Of a DNA stretch of 64,000 nucleotides, positions 22,157-34,857 are shown piece by piece; position 1 is the first letter of the stretch, and every line of letters starts with the position of its first letter. Where the stretch lies: NCBI GenBank assembly GCA_001687465.1, contig LVLI01000290.1:1-64000 (forward strand). The letters run 5' to 3'. This DNA is from Halocafeteria seosinensis. Its lineage: Eukaryota > Sar > Bigyra > Bicosoecida. A program made the position numbers and the translations under genes. The notes beneath the pieces are model-generated. The model worked only from the letters and a program-made list of their open reading frames with translations. It was not told the DNA's origin and made no database searches.

Positions 22157-24101
22157 CTTCGGAACACCCTGTCAAAACTTGTCAATGCACACTGCGTGTG
22201 CAAAGCTGATCAAAAACCTGAAACAAAGCAATGAAAACTCTTAGAAGAGAAATCAGGTAATTCCCAATTCCTCTGGGGTGTCTCACCCTCAAACACGGAT
22301 ATCGGAAGACTATAAGTATGCTAGGGTACCTCAATGGTGGATAAAATGCAGATATATACTCTTGATGATACAATCATGCGTAACGATCCATTGAAAGATA
22401 CGCATACAATGCGTAACCGAGGCCCAAGCCGTGCAGAGTCCTTTCAAAATGGCGTATGAAACAAACAAATGTTTCAGAATCGGGATGCAACTGAGACAGT
22501 GGGAATGAACGTGGGTGCGCCTACTGTAGTCTAGGCCGACCTTCCACGGCCTAGCTAGTTGGCCACCGTAGGCCATAATATACATTACTACCTACTGTAT
22601 ATTTTGAACCGTTTCCAAACCATGCATTGCACATGATGCTTCCTTCTGTACAAGTAGCACTTGTGAACTAAGCAACTCAGGCCACTCAACTGGCCAGTGG
22701 CCACTCAACAGAGTTAACTTGTGGCACTGACTGTACCAGAGTCCCCCTCCCACAAGCTGTGGCAAGCAAGTACTACTTGGTAACTTGACAAGTCCTTCAC
22801 CCGGGCGGCCGCCTAGTCGACTGATTGGAAGTTCAACTTCACCCCAAATAACTTTCTCTCGCAGGTACACACACACAGCTTATGATCGTATGGCCGCCAC
22901 TAATAGTGGACTATGACGTGTTTTCACAGAGCATGAATCTAACGCTCTCTGTTTTTGTGTACAACACACAGGAAAACAGAGAAAAAGAAAACTCACCAGC
23001 TGACACTTGTAGACCGTGTCATAGACGGACCACACCTACCAAGGAACCTACGTACAATAGTGTATAATTTATGGCCTTCCGGATCGTAGGATAACCAGGA
23101 AAATTCATCAGCGTGTCCCTCGGAAAAGCGAACATACAATGGCGACCGCATTCAGTTTTAATCTTAACCCTCACCGAACTTATCCCCAGGAGGTTTCCTT
23201 TGGCCCTAAACTAGGTTGAATGATTTACGAGCGACCAAAGACCATGTGAGGTAGGGCCGTCCGTTGAGCAACTGGTACGTATGCTCACACCAGCGAGCCT
23301 GCAAGTTCTCGGGTGTGACAACGCTTCCAACCTTTGTGCCGCCACTCGGAACGACAAGTTCTGATGCTGGTGAAAACGATGTTGCTTCAGGGCTGGAAAC
23401 CCGACCAATGTTGTTTCTGAGGATTTCCGGTTTGAGCGAACAGCTTGAGACTGCACCAGTACTCGAAGTCCGCTCCCTTCAGCAATATCGTAAACTTGTC
23501 GGCACGAAACGTCCAACCTCCTCTTCCGGTCGGGAATCCTTGAGTCGGGATAGTGGAAGCGCCACGATATGAATGATGCAAGTTTAACCTGTTGAATAGA
23601 CTGTATTCCACTCGACGGTGCTCCATAGGTCAGTGGTAAGTGTCAGAGGTGAAATCCATTCCATTTTTGACAGAATTTCCAGACCAAGAATTCCTTCATA
23701 TACTCTGGAACACAGAGATCATTCCAATTGTCCCGTTATACAAGTGCTTGTTCGATGATATTTGGCTCTAAGGACTTCGGTTGAACCTGCTCACCTCAGT
23801 CTTGCGAGCAGCAACACGTAGTATTCCGTATCTTGAAGGCATCAACGTTTTTGCTCGTGTCTTGATTAAAAAAAGAGGTTTTGTCGTCGTTTTATCTAAC
23901 TATAATTCTCGCTGCATTGATATAAAGGTTCTGAAAAGGTTGAGTGCGTAATATTGTACCCGGGTACACTGTTTTTCGTCCATTGTTCATCTCCGAGGGG
24001 CATCTCACGTAATCACACCAAACAATGCCCCTATAAATTGCTGTTCTTGTGGTCAAGAGCACAGTAATTGTTAGACAGAGGTAGCTTCCATAAAGTGAAC
24101 C
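22157..24101. other. Long intergenic stretch, no gene supported
   Basis: About 1.9 kb between the divergent Nup98 and coiled-coil genes. Short frames occur, for example plus-strand 23264-23572 (Ser/Thr-rich, no ATG-linked exon structure that I trust), but none matches a family. I see no tRNA or snRNA. Confidence 0.4.
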
Positions 24102-26243
24102 ATGTCGCGAAGGCGATTCTCGTCATCATCGGCCACATCAGCCACAGGGGCCGGAATGGTCCCCCAAGTGCTCCAGCCGCCTAGCTGGCCTAGTCTACGC
24201 ACTTTCTGTTCGGAGGTGTTAGGGCAGAAAGCGCCCGAGTGGCTGATGAAATGGATTTCGGACACTGCATCGACCTTTGTAAGTATTTAATCGAGTGAAC
24301 TGAGTGTTCATGTGGAATTGCAATATTGGTCGACGTTGTGTTGTGGTGCTATCGTCTTCAGGATGCGCATGCCAAGGACCGAATTCAGGTAGAACGGGAT
24401 ATCGATAGTAAACCTGTAAGGCGCCTGTAATATTTCAATTTCCCTTTTATATTGGAATTGGAGTAGCTTTGGGTGTGCTTTCCTCCATGGATGCAGTTAG
24501 AGCCTCAACTTTCGGCCGAAGTTGGAGAGATGATGGCTTCTGAAGAGCAGGCGGCCAAGAGTGGACAAGAACAGAAGCGGGAACGCTTGACTCAGAAAAT
24601 TGATGAACGTATTCGTAAAGAGTGCGTAAATGCTTTAGAGTACATTGTTCGAGTACATGCTCAACAGCGGGAGGAAGTGTATCGTCGACACGAGAAGGAG
24701 AGGAAGGAACTGCGGTCAAATTTGGAAAAGTTGATCAGACAGCATCTTCAAACGAACATTCGAGATTGCCTATCGACATTGAAGTCTAGTTATCAGGCCA
24801 ATACTTCGTCTCCTCCAAATTCCTCTGAACCACTCCCGTCTCTTCCAAGGAGTCCCTCAAATCGGTCTATTACGAGTGGCAATTTTGGTGAAGAGGGCTC
24901 GGCAGGATCGATGTCTTCCCCGCCTAGTGTAAAGGGAGAAGCTTATCCAGCAAATTTCCACGACGCTGAAGCTTTTTTCCGTGAACAAACAGCGGAAGTG
25001 TGGGCTCAAGGTGAAAAATTCTCGTTGCGTTATGCATTCAACAATCAGGTACGCTACGGTAGAGCCACATGATCTCTTGGATGCTTCAGGTGTAACCAGC
25101 TCTCTCATGTATGTGCAGATAGAAAGAATGGAAACGGAATGGCGAGAATACCTGTTATCCATGGAGTCTCATTTTGCGAAAGAGTACTTCTCAGTCACAG
25201 GCTGCAAACCACCTGAATGTTCGACTCCGGAGCTTGCATCTCAATGTAAACAACGGCAGTCCCAGCAAAAAGAAAAGAAGTGGCTCAACAAAGAAAAGCA
25301 AGAACAACTAATCCATACAGCTCCTGTTTTAGGTCCGACCGGGGAACAGGAAACGAAGGAGGAGGTAGACAAGGGTACTGAATTCTGCGGTCTCGGGGTA
25401 TCGGAGCAATCAGCCGCAGCGATGCTCAGAAAACTGAATTCGTCGGTTCAGAATCAAGTGTCTGACCTTTTCCGTCGTTACAAGGAGGCAAGATATCACG
25501 TTTTGCTACAACGAAACGAAGCTTTAAGATGGATTCATCGACAGTGCGTGCGGATGTTAATGCAAGTTGATGCTGCCGCTGTGGAACGGGCTCAGGTGAC
25601 GAATTTACAGCGATGCGCGATGCAAGGATGGGACGATCTATCTGTAGTTGCTCTAGGAGTTGTCCATACAATGGCAACTGGGCAAAATGACTACAAGAGA
25701 ACAAGGCATTCTTCAAATGGTGGAAGCGCTGAGAACTTAGCAAAAAAACTAGCTCAGAGTGCCATAGGTTCGGATGGTAAACCAATGAGTAAACGCCACT
25801 CAACTCCCGTTCGGAGATCCAGGAGTGACAGTACCAGCATCCGTCAAGAAGCATCTACAGTCGGAAACGACACTTCGCTTTACAAGCAATCTACCACGGG
25901 AGACGCAAGTGCTCGTTCCAGTCGCAGTGGCAGTCGACCGGGTTCACATGCCACAGATATTCCAGAAGATCATTCTGGAAGGCGTCCACGCTTCCTTACA
26001 GAGGAGGCCTTTTCTTCCAGTGAACGTAGACTAGGTAGTCGTTCACGAGGGTCGACGGACAGTTACGACACGCCTTCCCGGGGCTATGGTCGACCCCGAG
26101 GTGGCACAGAGGCAAATGAGAGAACCGGAAGTCCACTCAGAGTTAAGACAGACTGCTTCGAATCTTCCTCAGGTGGCTCGAAGAAAAACACGAGGAAAAG
26201 TTGGCATAGCAAACACATGTCTCCGCTGAGGGGAAAGGATTGA
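24102..26243 (+). CDS. Coiled-coil protein of unknown family, Ser/Arg-rich tail
   Basis: Four exons (24102-24278, 24362-24415, 24467-25048, 25119-26243), all in phase 0, separated by introns of 83, 51 and 70 nt, give 645 residues. Residues 1-80 contain a short helical unit (VLGQKAPEWLMKWISDTAS). About 95-160 is a charged coiled coil with Glu/Arg/Gln repeats. A Ser/Pro linker follows, then a second helical region beginning IERMETEWREYLLSMESHF, with EARYHVLLQRNEALRWIHRQ further on. The last ~170 residues are Ser/Arg/Gly-rich and basic, probably disordered and phosphorylated. I recognise no family. The architecture recalls centrosomal or cytoskeletal scaffold proteins, which is inference only. 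Its stop lies five bases from the stop of the convergent GNAT gene. Confidence 0.75.
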
Positions 26244-26248
26244 ATGAG

Positions 26249-27080
26249 TTACACTGTGTCCGGGATGCCGTCGGTTAAGTCAGCAGTCATGAAGACCGCG
26301 TCCGGCATGGGATTATAGATATACGGTCCACACCGTTCGAATCCCAAGCTTTTGTACAGATTTACAGCCGCTGGCAGGCGTTCAAGCGAATCTAGATACA
26401 GCTTCCTGTATCCCATCTCGTACGATTTTCGTATTGCGTGTTTTGCGAGTGTCCTACCGATCCCATAACGCCTGCCCAGAATGCACATTATTCAGGCAAA
26501 CTCGGTACCAATTCTGTTGGTCTCCCAATGCCTGATTTCCCAGACGACTTACCTGTACTTGCCATGTACATACATACGCTTTAACTCTCCTTCTAAAGGA
26601 GGTTTCTGCGTACTAGGTGAACATTCGTGTCTGCATCTCTTGCAAGACTGGGTAGGTAGTGCTTACATGTTCTCGTACGGCGATACAACCCGCAGGAACT
26701 CCAATGCCGTTCTGCTTTTGCGATTTGAGGTACCCAATCCAGAGGCATCCATTTTTCGACTTATCGTACTTCCCGGGAAGAGACTGCGTTCATCAGAGAC
26801 AGACAACGTATTGGCCACTACCCAATATCGCAAGGGGAAATGTCGATTCCACTGGGTGTCAGCAACCTACATTGAGCTCCTCTTCGAATCCTTGGAAATC
26901 GTCGATATTGCATCCTCGGTCCAAGAGCATCTGTCGGAACTCTCTGAGAAAGGAACGAATGTGCTTTAGAGCTTCCTCTTGTCCCTTGGTCACTTCATAC
27001 ACATGGAGTTCTGAGGCGGCTTCCTCATCCGGGGCGAAGGCCTCATACACACTACAATTCGAAGCATTAGTATTGTCCAT
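26249..27080 (-). CDS. GNAT-family N-acetyltransferase
   Basis: Four exons (27080-26871, 26783-26667, 26605-26553, 26471-26249) with introns of 87, 61 and 81 nt give 200 residues. The fold order is clear: an N-terminal strand/helix ending FQGFEEELNSLPGKY; a central strand with GCIAVREH; motif A ELKRMYVHGKYRRYGIGRTL, which holds the acetyl-CoA pyrophosphate loop RRYGIG; and motif B with YRKLYLDSLERLPAAVNLY and KSLGFERCGPY. It would transfer an acetyl group from acetyl-CoA to an amine. The substrate cannot be told from sequence, though the layout resembles small-molecule/amino-acid acetyltransferases rather than histone or N-terminal enzymes. The third acceptor was chosen because it alone keeps the motif A frame. 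It is divergent from SRP receptor alpha with 43 bp between start codons. Confidence 0.83.
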
Positions 27081-27123
27081 TGTTCTATTTAACTGAAGAA
27101 AGAAAGAAATTAATCAACCCATC
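27081..27123. promoter_or_regulatory. 43-bp divergent intergenic region (shared promoter/5' leaders)
   Basis: Only 43 bases separate the start codons of the GNAT gene (minus) and SRP receptor alpha (plus). The interval is AT-rich, with GAAAGAAAG runs on the plus strand and no TATA box. Both 5' leaders and core promoter elements must lie here or overlap the opposite coding region. Confidence 0.6.
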
Positions 27124-29166
27124 ATGCTGGACCATTTTGCTGTTTTATCAAAGACAGGCCTTGTGCTATGGTCTGAATGCCTCAAGGAGGAGGAGGAGGA
27201 GGAGCATGATGCTCCCTTGGCACAGAGGAAGCAAGAGACTGTCATGCATCAACCACTGAATGCGCTGGTCAAAAATGTCCTCTTAGAACATAGACAGTCT
27301 CAGACATCGTATAACTATGAGGACTTTAGCATGAAATGGGCTTTGGCGAATGAGCTTGACATCATCTTCGTGGTGGTATTCAACCGCATTATTGGCTCCC
27401 ATTTGACGTATTTGGACGATTTGCTCATGGCAGTCAAGAAGGTATGTACATACATGTGTGTGGCGTCTTTATCTTGGTTGTTGAAGAGGGGATGATCATA
27501 TTGTCTGCTACAGGAGTTCCTGAAACTATTCAAGGACCAGTTGAAGTCGAATTCCATGCTAGATATAGCGTAGGTGATACCTTGTTTGGGACGTCCCTGA
27601 GGTATTTAAACACGCACCTTTGTTTTGTTTTGCAGAGGCAAACTTGAATTTTCTGCATCCTTCCACCGCATATGGAACGCTGTGGAGAATGCATCGGATC
27701 GCCGCCGAAAACCGAACGAGGCGAGACCTCCAGATAAACACGAAGTTATTGACGAGGATGGGAGAATGAACCAAGAAAATGAACAAGAGAAAGATGATGG
27801 CTCTTCGGCAGAATCTAAAGACGAAGGGCAAGGTAGCAATGAGGACGAGGCCGAGAACGAAGACAACCTGACACCTCGTCAGAAACTGCAACGCTTGAAA
27901 GGACGCCGGAAAGGCCCTGGGCCGAGGAAAGGAAAGGTTGGGGATTCCAAATCAAAGATTGGGTCTGATACTGGTAAGGGATCAAAAGGAAAAGCAAAGG
28001 CGGAAAAGTCAAAATTATCGAAAGACGATATAAAAGCCCTGGATGTTAACAATGCCTTGGCGGACCAAGACAATCAGTCCAAAGTCGATTATACTGGTAG
28101 TTCTGTGTTGGACCATGACGATGCCAGCGATGAGGAGGAAGAATCTTCTAGTTGGTTTTCGTCCACCACTATAGGAAGCCTGTTGGGAAGCCTGACTGGA
28201 AACAAAACGTTGCAAGCGCAGGATGTCGATCCTATTCTGGATGAACTGCGTTCGAAACTTATGGAAAAGAACGTTGGTAGCGACATCGCAGAGGATCTAT
28301 GCAAGAGCGTTGCTAGCTCGCTCATTGGGAAGAAACTGGAACGTTTAACTCTAGTACAGACACAGGTAAAAAAGGCCCTTCAAGAAGCAATAGAACGACT
28401 GCTAACCCCCACACGGAGCACAGATGTGTTGGCAGACATCCGTGGGAAAAAGATGCGAGGCGACAAGCGTCCCTATGTGATTGTCTTTATCGGTGTAAAC
28501 GGCGTAGGGAAGAGCACATCGCTATCGAAAGTAGTTTACTATTTAAAAGACAATGGCCTGAAAGTAATGATGGCTGCGTGCGACTCTTTTCGTAGCGGAG
28601 CAGTTGAACAACTTAACCGCCATGCTCAGTCATTGGACGTTCCACTCTTCCAGCGAGGCTACAACACCGACCCTGTCAGTATCGCCCGCGAAGGTATGGT
28701 CATTAGTCTGCGAAGTGACTGATTTTGTTTTTCTCATAGAATTTAGTCGTTCGTACGAATTGCAGCCATCGTGCACGCACAGAAGGAGGGATACGACGTG
28801 GTAACGGTAGACACCGCGGGAAGGATGCAGAACAATGCAAGCTTGATGCATGCTCTTGCTAACTTGGTAAATCAGAATAATCCTGACTTGGTGCTATTTG
28901 TTGGTGAAGCACTTGTAGGAAACGATGGTGTAGATCAGCTTACTACGTTTGACAGAGCGCTTATAGATTATGCCAAGACTCCTAACCCACGACACATAGA
29001 TGGTATCATGCTAACCAAATTCGATACGATTGATGACAAAGTAGGAGCAGCGTTGAGTATGGTCTACCGTACAGGAGTCCCAATATTTTTTGTCGGAACT
29101 GGACAAAAGTACATGGATGTTCGTAAGCTCAATGTAAAATCCGTGGTGAAAGCCTTACTCTCCTAA
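27124..29166 (+). CDS. SRPRA: Signal recognition particle receptor subunit alpha
   Basis: Exons 27124-27441, 27514-27569, 27636-28693 and 28766-29166 (introns 72, 66, 72 nt) give 610 residues, close to the human 638. The N-terminal SRX domain ([16 protein letters not shown]...) anchors the subunit to SRP receptor beta at the ER membrane. A long Lys/Asp/Glu-rich linker follows, then the N domain and the SRP-type GTPase: G1 [25 protein letters not shown] insertion region, G3 DTAGRMQ, G4 TKFDTIDDK and the closing [13 protein letters not shown]. It docks SRP-ribosome complexes for cotranslational targeting. The last acceptor (28765) was chosen over two nearer AGs because only it restores the [15 protein letters not shown] family frame. 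Confidence 0.94.
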
Positions 29167-29390
29167 TGACTCAATCCGACTGGCGACGAGGTTTATTGGC
29201 AGAAAAACGTCTCGACGTGTCGTCAGGAAGAAAAGAATAACGATAACAATGTACATGATGGAACTATAATTTTTGGGTACATTAATAAGCGTCAGCTTCT
29301 ACCCAGCTTGTGATCTGGTTGTGAAGTTGAAAACACTTCTTCACAAGTCAGTACAAATGCCACATTAGCATTGATTTCCTGCCAAACCGC

Positions 29391-32152
29391 ATGGTAGAGA
29401 CGCCGAATTGGGTTCGTGTCATGCTCCATCGTTATTGTGGATCTGTGTTCAGCAATTGCATTCGTCGAACGCCGTCTGTGTGGTTCAATAATACCAGAAG
29501 AGCTCACTTTCTTCCATTGTCGTGGCTCTATAGAAGCATGAGTACGCAGAAGAAAGGCTCTGCCAAGGCTACAAAGGAGGAACTCCTTGTATGTCCTTCC
29601 AAGTACTCCCGTTTCGCTGCCTTGGAATGCACAGCCACTGTAGCACACTGTGAATTGTCACACCCTCCTGTCAAAGTCGTTTCAGATGCCTCAGGTATGT
29701 CAGCTCGTCCCCTTGTGGTTCACCTGCCCTCTGTACCAGGGGAGCTCTGGTCCCCGACACTTTTTGTAGTTTTCAAGGGAAGTATTCACCCCCTGGTCTA
29801 CATGCAGAGTTCCCACTGGGCTCTTTGATAGGACTTCGAACATCAGATCTAGATGAAAGCATTTATGGGCATCATGCCGTGTCGCTCTTCAAAGCGTTGA
29901 ATGGCGGGAAGAAAGGAGCCGAGCTTTATCCTGATAATCTTCGCGTCGATGGATGGTTACAATTCCTGTCAAACCAGTTGGAACCCGCACTTCTTGAAGC
30001 CAAGACTTCCCACAGCGCTGGATTGGAACAAAATATCCAAGATTGTTTGCTTCGTATAGATGAAGCCATCTCTGCCAATAAGCAAGGAGGTGGAAAGGCA
30101 ATCGTAGGAGTCTCGCTTTCGCTGGCAGATATCGCTATTGCGTCTCAGCTAAAAGAAGTGCAGTCCTTACAACTCGCAGACTTTAAAGGATATCGATCGC
30201 TGCCAACTTATTTCAATCATATCGCACAATTACCCGAATTCAAGACTGGGTTGAAGGAAGTAGAAAGGATTGAAAAAGTATTGAATGAAGCGCCGGAAAA
30301 TGTCGACCTTACCAATGTTCTTCATCCCGAGGATTATACCAGTTCACTTCTTGAGTCGCTCAAACTAGTGTTCACCGCCGCTTTACACGAAGCCTTTCCA
30401 GCCGCGAAGGAAGCAGATATAGAAACAGCAGATATTGAACTGAACTCAAACACAAAGATGCAGCATAACTACCAATGCAACTCGGCGCTAAGCGTCTTTG
30501 GAAAACTGAAGAGTGTGGAAGGCGCACTTCCCAGTGATTGCAAAAACCCACGGTCGGTAGCGCAAAAGCTTTTGGAAAAGGCCAGTAAGCTTACCGAAAG
30601 TAAAGGCGTTATAGATAAGCTGGAGTTGAGCGGTCCAGGCTTCATAAACATTTACCTATCACCCGATTATCTTAGCAAGCGAGTTGGTCACATATGTGGT
30701 TCGGGACTACAGCCACCGCGGACAAAGCGCTCTCGAGTGGCTATCGATTACAGCAGTCCGAATATAGCGAAGGAAATGCATGTCGGGCATTTGCGAAGTA
30801 CGATAATTGGCGACGCCATGGCCCGTATCTTAGAATACCTGGGGCATGAAGTTCAACGGTTTAACCACGTGGGTGACTGGGGAACTCAGTTTGGTATGTT
30901 GATCGCACATATGAAGGATCGATACCCAGATGCGGACAAGAATCCTCCAGATATCGAGAATTTGTCCAAATTCTATAAAGATGCTAAGAAGCGATTTGAT
31001 GAAGAGGAAGGGTTCAAAGAGCGGTCTCAGAAAGAAGTTGTAAAACTTCAGAGGGGAGATGAAAAGAATCTGGAGATGTGGCGAGCTCTGTGCCGTATCA
31101 GTGAATCTATGTTCTCCCAAGTCTATAAACGTCTGGGAATCAGTGACGACTTGCAAATATACGGAGAAAGCTTCTATAACTCGATGTTGCAATCCGTTGT
31201 CGAGGAGTTCGAAAGAAAGAACTTAATAACGATATCGGACGGCGCAAAGACGGTGTTCGTGGACGACGCCGAAGTGCCACTGATGTTACAAAAACGAGAC
31301 GGTGGGTACGGATACGACTCCACGGACCTTGCTGCGATTAAGTATAGACTCTTCGAGAAAGAGTGTGATTGGTTGATATATGTGGTGGATTCAGGACAGC
31401 AGCTGCATTTTGACCTAGTGTTTAAAGCGGCCGGGAAAGCAGGATGGATTGATCGTAACGTTCATCGAGTTGAACATACCGGCTTCGGTGTCGTGCAAGG
31501 GCAAGATAGGAAGAAGTTCAAATCGCGATCTGGGGATACTGTGCGACTGGTGGATTTACTGGATGAAGCTCGTAGTCGGATGTATCGCCAGCTCAAGGAA
31601 CGCAATGAGCAAGGGAACTCCCAACTACCAGAAGAAGAGTTGGAATACGCAGCGGAATGTCTTGGCTATGGCGGTGTTAAGTATTTTGATCTGCGCCAAA
31701 ACCGGCTATCAGACTATATTTTTGATTATGACAGAATGCTCAGCGCTGAGGGAGATACTGCCGTTTATATGCAGTACGCTCACGCTCGGATGCAGAGCAT
31801 CATTCGCAAGTTGCAAGATTCTGGCCATAATGTGAATCAACTGGTGCAACAGGGAGAGAAGGATCCTGTAGGTTACATTAAATTGGATCATCCTTCCGAA
31901 CGCGCCTTAGCGGAGGAGTTATGTAAATGGGCAGATATGTGTAAGGCGTTTGAGAAAAACCTGCTCCCCAATATCCTCACGGGTTACATATACGAACTGG
32001 CCGGAAAATTTACGGACTTTTATCGAGACTGCAAACTCCTTGGTTCAGATGAAAAGACGTTGACAGGTCGCCTGATATTAGTGAAATCCACTGCTGAAAC
32101 TGTAGCCACTGTTCTTCGACTTCTTGGTATCGAGCCATTGAGTCGACTGTAA
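29391..32152 (+). CDS. RARS: Arginyl-tRNA synthetase with N-terminal GST-like domain
   Basis: Exons 29391-29694 and 29808-32152 over a 113-nt intron give up to 882 residues. After an Arg-rich N-terminal stretch comes a glutathione-S-transferase C-like helical domain (FLSNQLEPAL, VGVSLSLADIAIAS, YFNHIAQLPEF) as used in multisynthetase complexes. The ArgRS N domain, the class I signature MHVGHLRSTIIGD (residue ~424), a KSRSG loop in place of KMSK, and the C-terminal anticodon-binding helical bundle follow. It charges tRNA-Arg with arginine. Three in-frame ATGs (29391, 29421, 29538) are possible. Starts before 29538 add a basic, Ser/Arg-rich peptide resembling a mitochondrial presequence, so one gene may supply both mitochondrion and cytosol. 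Confidence 0.93.
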
Positions 32153-32275
32153 TGAGCGTAATATCGGCGTTCTTTCCATTCCCCGATTCGTGGGAGGAAT
32201 CCATGTTGTACTAGCCTAGCATCAAAATATCGACGAAAACCTATGAAATTGGGCTGAATTTTACATGGTGCTGCT

Positions 32276-34857
32276 TCACCTCATTCGAGGTGCACCAAAT
32301 GTAATTTTAGTCATTTTCTTTCCTCCTTTCTTCTTTTTAGACTGATTAGAGCTCTCCAGAGCCTCGGTTATCCAAGAGTTAGAATTCGGCTTTGAAGCGT
32401 CCCGATATTGACTCGCAGATGCATCCCATTTCTTTTGAGCATCTTCAGTTGTGAGGCCGTTGATCTTTCCGGTTCTAGCAACCGGATCACTAGCAAAGTG
32501 TGTAGCAGATCCTTCAGAAAGCACTCTCGCCCAGGCGCCCTGGGGCGCAGAGGGGAGTACCGTCCTCTGAGATGTCCATTTCGGGCTACTATCCGCGTGC
32601 CTCTCGCCACCACCACCAGCAGTGAAGTGTTGTTGCTCGCTTCTCTCATGGTGACTCTGAGGCTGAATACCTTCCCACCATCTCTTGTGTGGATAGCTTG
32701 GAGCTGCGTGCGCGTATGTCTCTTCTTTCGCTTCATGGGTACTGGCTGAATGAGCTTTCCGAGCCGCCAAAGGAATCCACTCACTCGCATCCGGATTGAA
32801 CTTTGGCTGCGCTGAGGTTGCGGCTGAAATCGCATGCGATGCACCAGTCTCAGCGGAAGACTGTTTACTAAGCTCTTCCCGAGTTTGTGTGTTAACCTCC
32901 TGCTTGTACTTTGCTATCGATGCATTACCTGTAGCTTCTAGCCCTCTGGCTTCATCCCTCGTAGTGGGCAAGCTGGTGTTAAACTGCCTGTCTGATGAAG
33001 TATTCTTTGCTTCCATCTCTCTGGATTCATTCCTCGCGGCCCCATTTTGTGTGGTTTGTTCGTATTCCGGGGAAGATACATCCTCAGCAGTGCAAGTCGT
33101 TTTAGAGCGATCAATGGTAACAGGCTTCGTTTCGCATATTTCTTCTTTCGAAGCAAGACGGCGTTCAGAATGGGGACCATTTTCCTTGTACATAATCTGG
33201 TCATCAGAGTACTTCTTTCTGTCCGCTTCACGCTTCTCCGTTCTATCCTTTCTTGCATTCTTCTTTTCTGTCTTTCGCACCTCTTTTTCAGCTTTTTCTT
33301 CTGCTGCTTTCTCGGATTCTTGAGCAAGCTGGCGCTGCATCCACTGTTCCTCCGCCTTGTCTGAATAAGAAAAGTGAGATGCTCCGTTTTGCACACTCGA
33401 CGTAGATCCCTCACCCTCTTCGAATACTAAGAGCTCTTCGTCGTCCGTAGCTACAAAACTAAAACCTCTCCAGAGACGGAACGAGTCACAATTTTCATCA
33501 CACTCCGACGAAGCGTGTCGATCACGATTCTTCGGACTGGAATCATTGAGAAGCGTCGCTTCAGACACACAAGGGCGTTCATCTGTAAAATCCGAATCAA
33601 AGTGCTTCGTATCCTCCAAACCTTCTAGTGTCGTAGACATGTCGATAGGAGGTGGCACCTGCTCTTCAGCCAGGCGATCCCAATCGATTCCTTCAAAGAA
33701 AGGATGACGTTTTAGAGCGCTCACTCCTCCAATTTTAAACATAGTGTTTCGGGCACATCCTAAGCGTTGATCCGGGTTCTTCGTGAGCAGTCCCTTGAGC
33801 AAGGAGTGAGCCGATCCTGAGAGATACTTTGGCAAGGGAGGCTTCCCGGATAAAATTTTCTTGTACAACTTCATCGGGTTCTTATTGCTATTGTGAGCTT
33901 GGAATGGCGGTTTCCCCGTTAACATCTCGTAGATTAATGCTCCAAGGCTCCACCAGTCCACTGGTTTCCCATACCCACCACGGGCCCCAGTGGTGCCGGA
34001 ATAACTCCTTCCAATACTATGCCCTGTGGAATTTTCACTGACCTGAGTCTTTGGAGAATCGCCAGTCGGTTTTTCTGAATTGTTTTCCTGCTTCAGGACA
34101 GAGCGCGCTACCATTTCTGGGGCCATGTACTCGTTAGTCCCACAAATTGTCTTGGTAGTGGCTTCTTCGCTCGACAGTATTTTCGCCATTCCGTAGTCAG
34201 TTACGGCTATATGACCATTTCCTTTAAGTAAAATATTTTCCGGCTTTAAATCTCGATGAACAATTCCATGCTTATGCAAATGTTCAATGGCCAGCACTAA
34301 TTCCGCTGCATAGACTTTGACCGCACCTTCGAGCATCATGCCTTGCCTGGAGTAACATCGAATACACATATGACCTGCGTGCAATTTTCATACCCAAACC
34401 GAGGAAAGACATACTGGCTTAAATGATAGAAAAGCTCCCCGCCGGCGCAGTAATTCATGACTAAATAAAGTCTCTCATGCGTCTGGAATGCAAATTTCAG
34501 GCTCACCAGGTAGGGATGGTCGACAGACGCCATAATCTGACGCTCTACATGGGTGTAAGAGACTTGTCCCTTCTCTGTCAGGTACTTCTTATGCAGCACC
34601 TTCATGGCGAAAATCTTCTGTGAGGCCTTGTGTCTCACTTGGAGTACTTTGCCGTACGCTCCCCGCCCAATGACGGACAATAACTCGAAGTCTTGTGGCC
34701 CCACAGAGCTTGGCGCGACTTTCCGTCTGCTTGCAGTACCATCAGCCTCTAGATTGATGGTCTGGTCGTTGCAGGAAGAGGAGACGGAAGCCTCTTCTTG
34801 CGCATGGGCCACAGAAGCACGGGAGATGCCGTGAGCTGCTTCAACTTCATGGCTCAT
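32276..34857 (-). CDS. S6K: AGC kinase of the ribosomal S6 kinase type, long C-terminal extension
   Basis: Exons 34857-34415 and 34346-32276 with a 68-nt intron give 837 residues. Kinase domain about 58-330: GRGAYGKV glycine loop, AMKVL lysine, HRDLKPENILL catalytic loop, TDYG in place of TDFG, TICGTNEYMAPEM activation segment with the PDK1-site Thr, VDWWSLGALIYEML. A Ser/Gly-rich insert of about 45 residues lies between the APE motif and VDWW. The C-tail carries the S6K-type turn region (HFDSDFTDERPCVSE) and hydrophobic motif (RGFSFVA). S6 kinase acts downstream of TORC1 on ribosomal protein S6. Beyond it lie ~450 residues of charged, disordered sequence with a KRWWEG segment, absent from animal S6K. 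DYG is also found in atypical PKC and is compatible with activity. Confidence 0.88.

Noticed and set aside
23139-23575. Possible short gene in the Nup98 upstream region
   Set aside because: The ATG frame stops after about 25 codons and joining to the later Ser/Thr-rich frame has no convincing splice sites.
28694-28756. Nearer acceptors for the last SRP receptor alpha intron (CATAG, TTTAG)
   Set aside because: Both shift the frame out of the conserved GTPase sequence; only the AG at 28765 keeps it.
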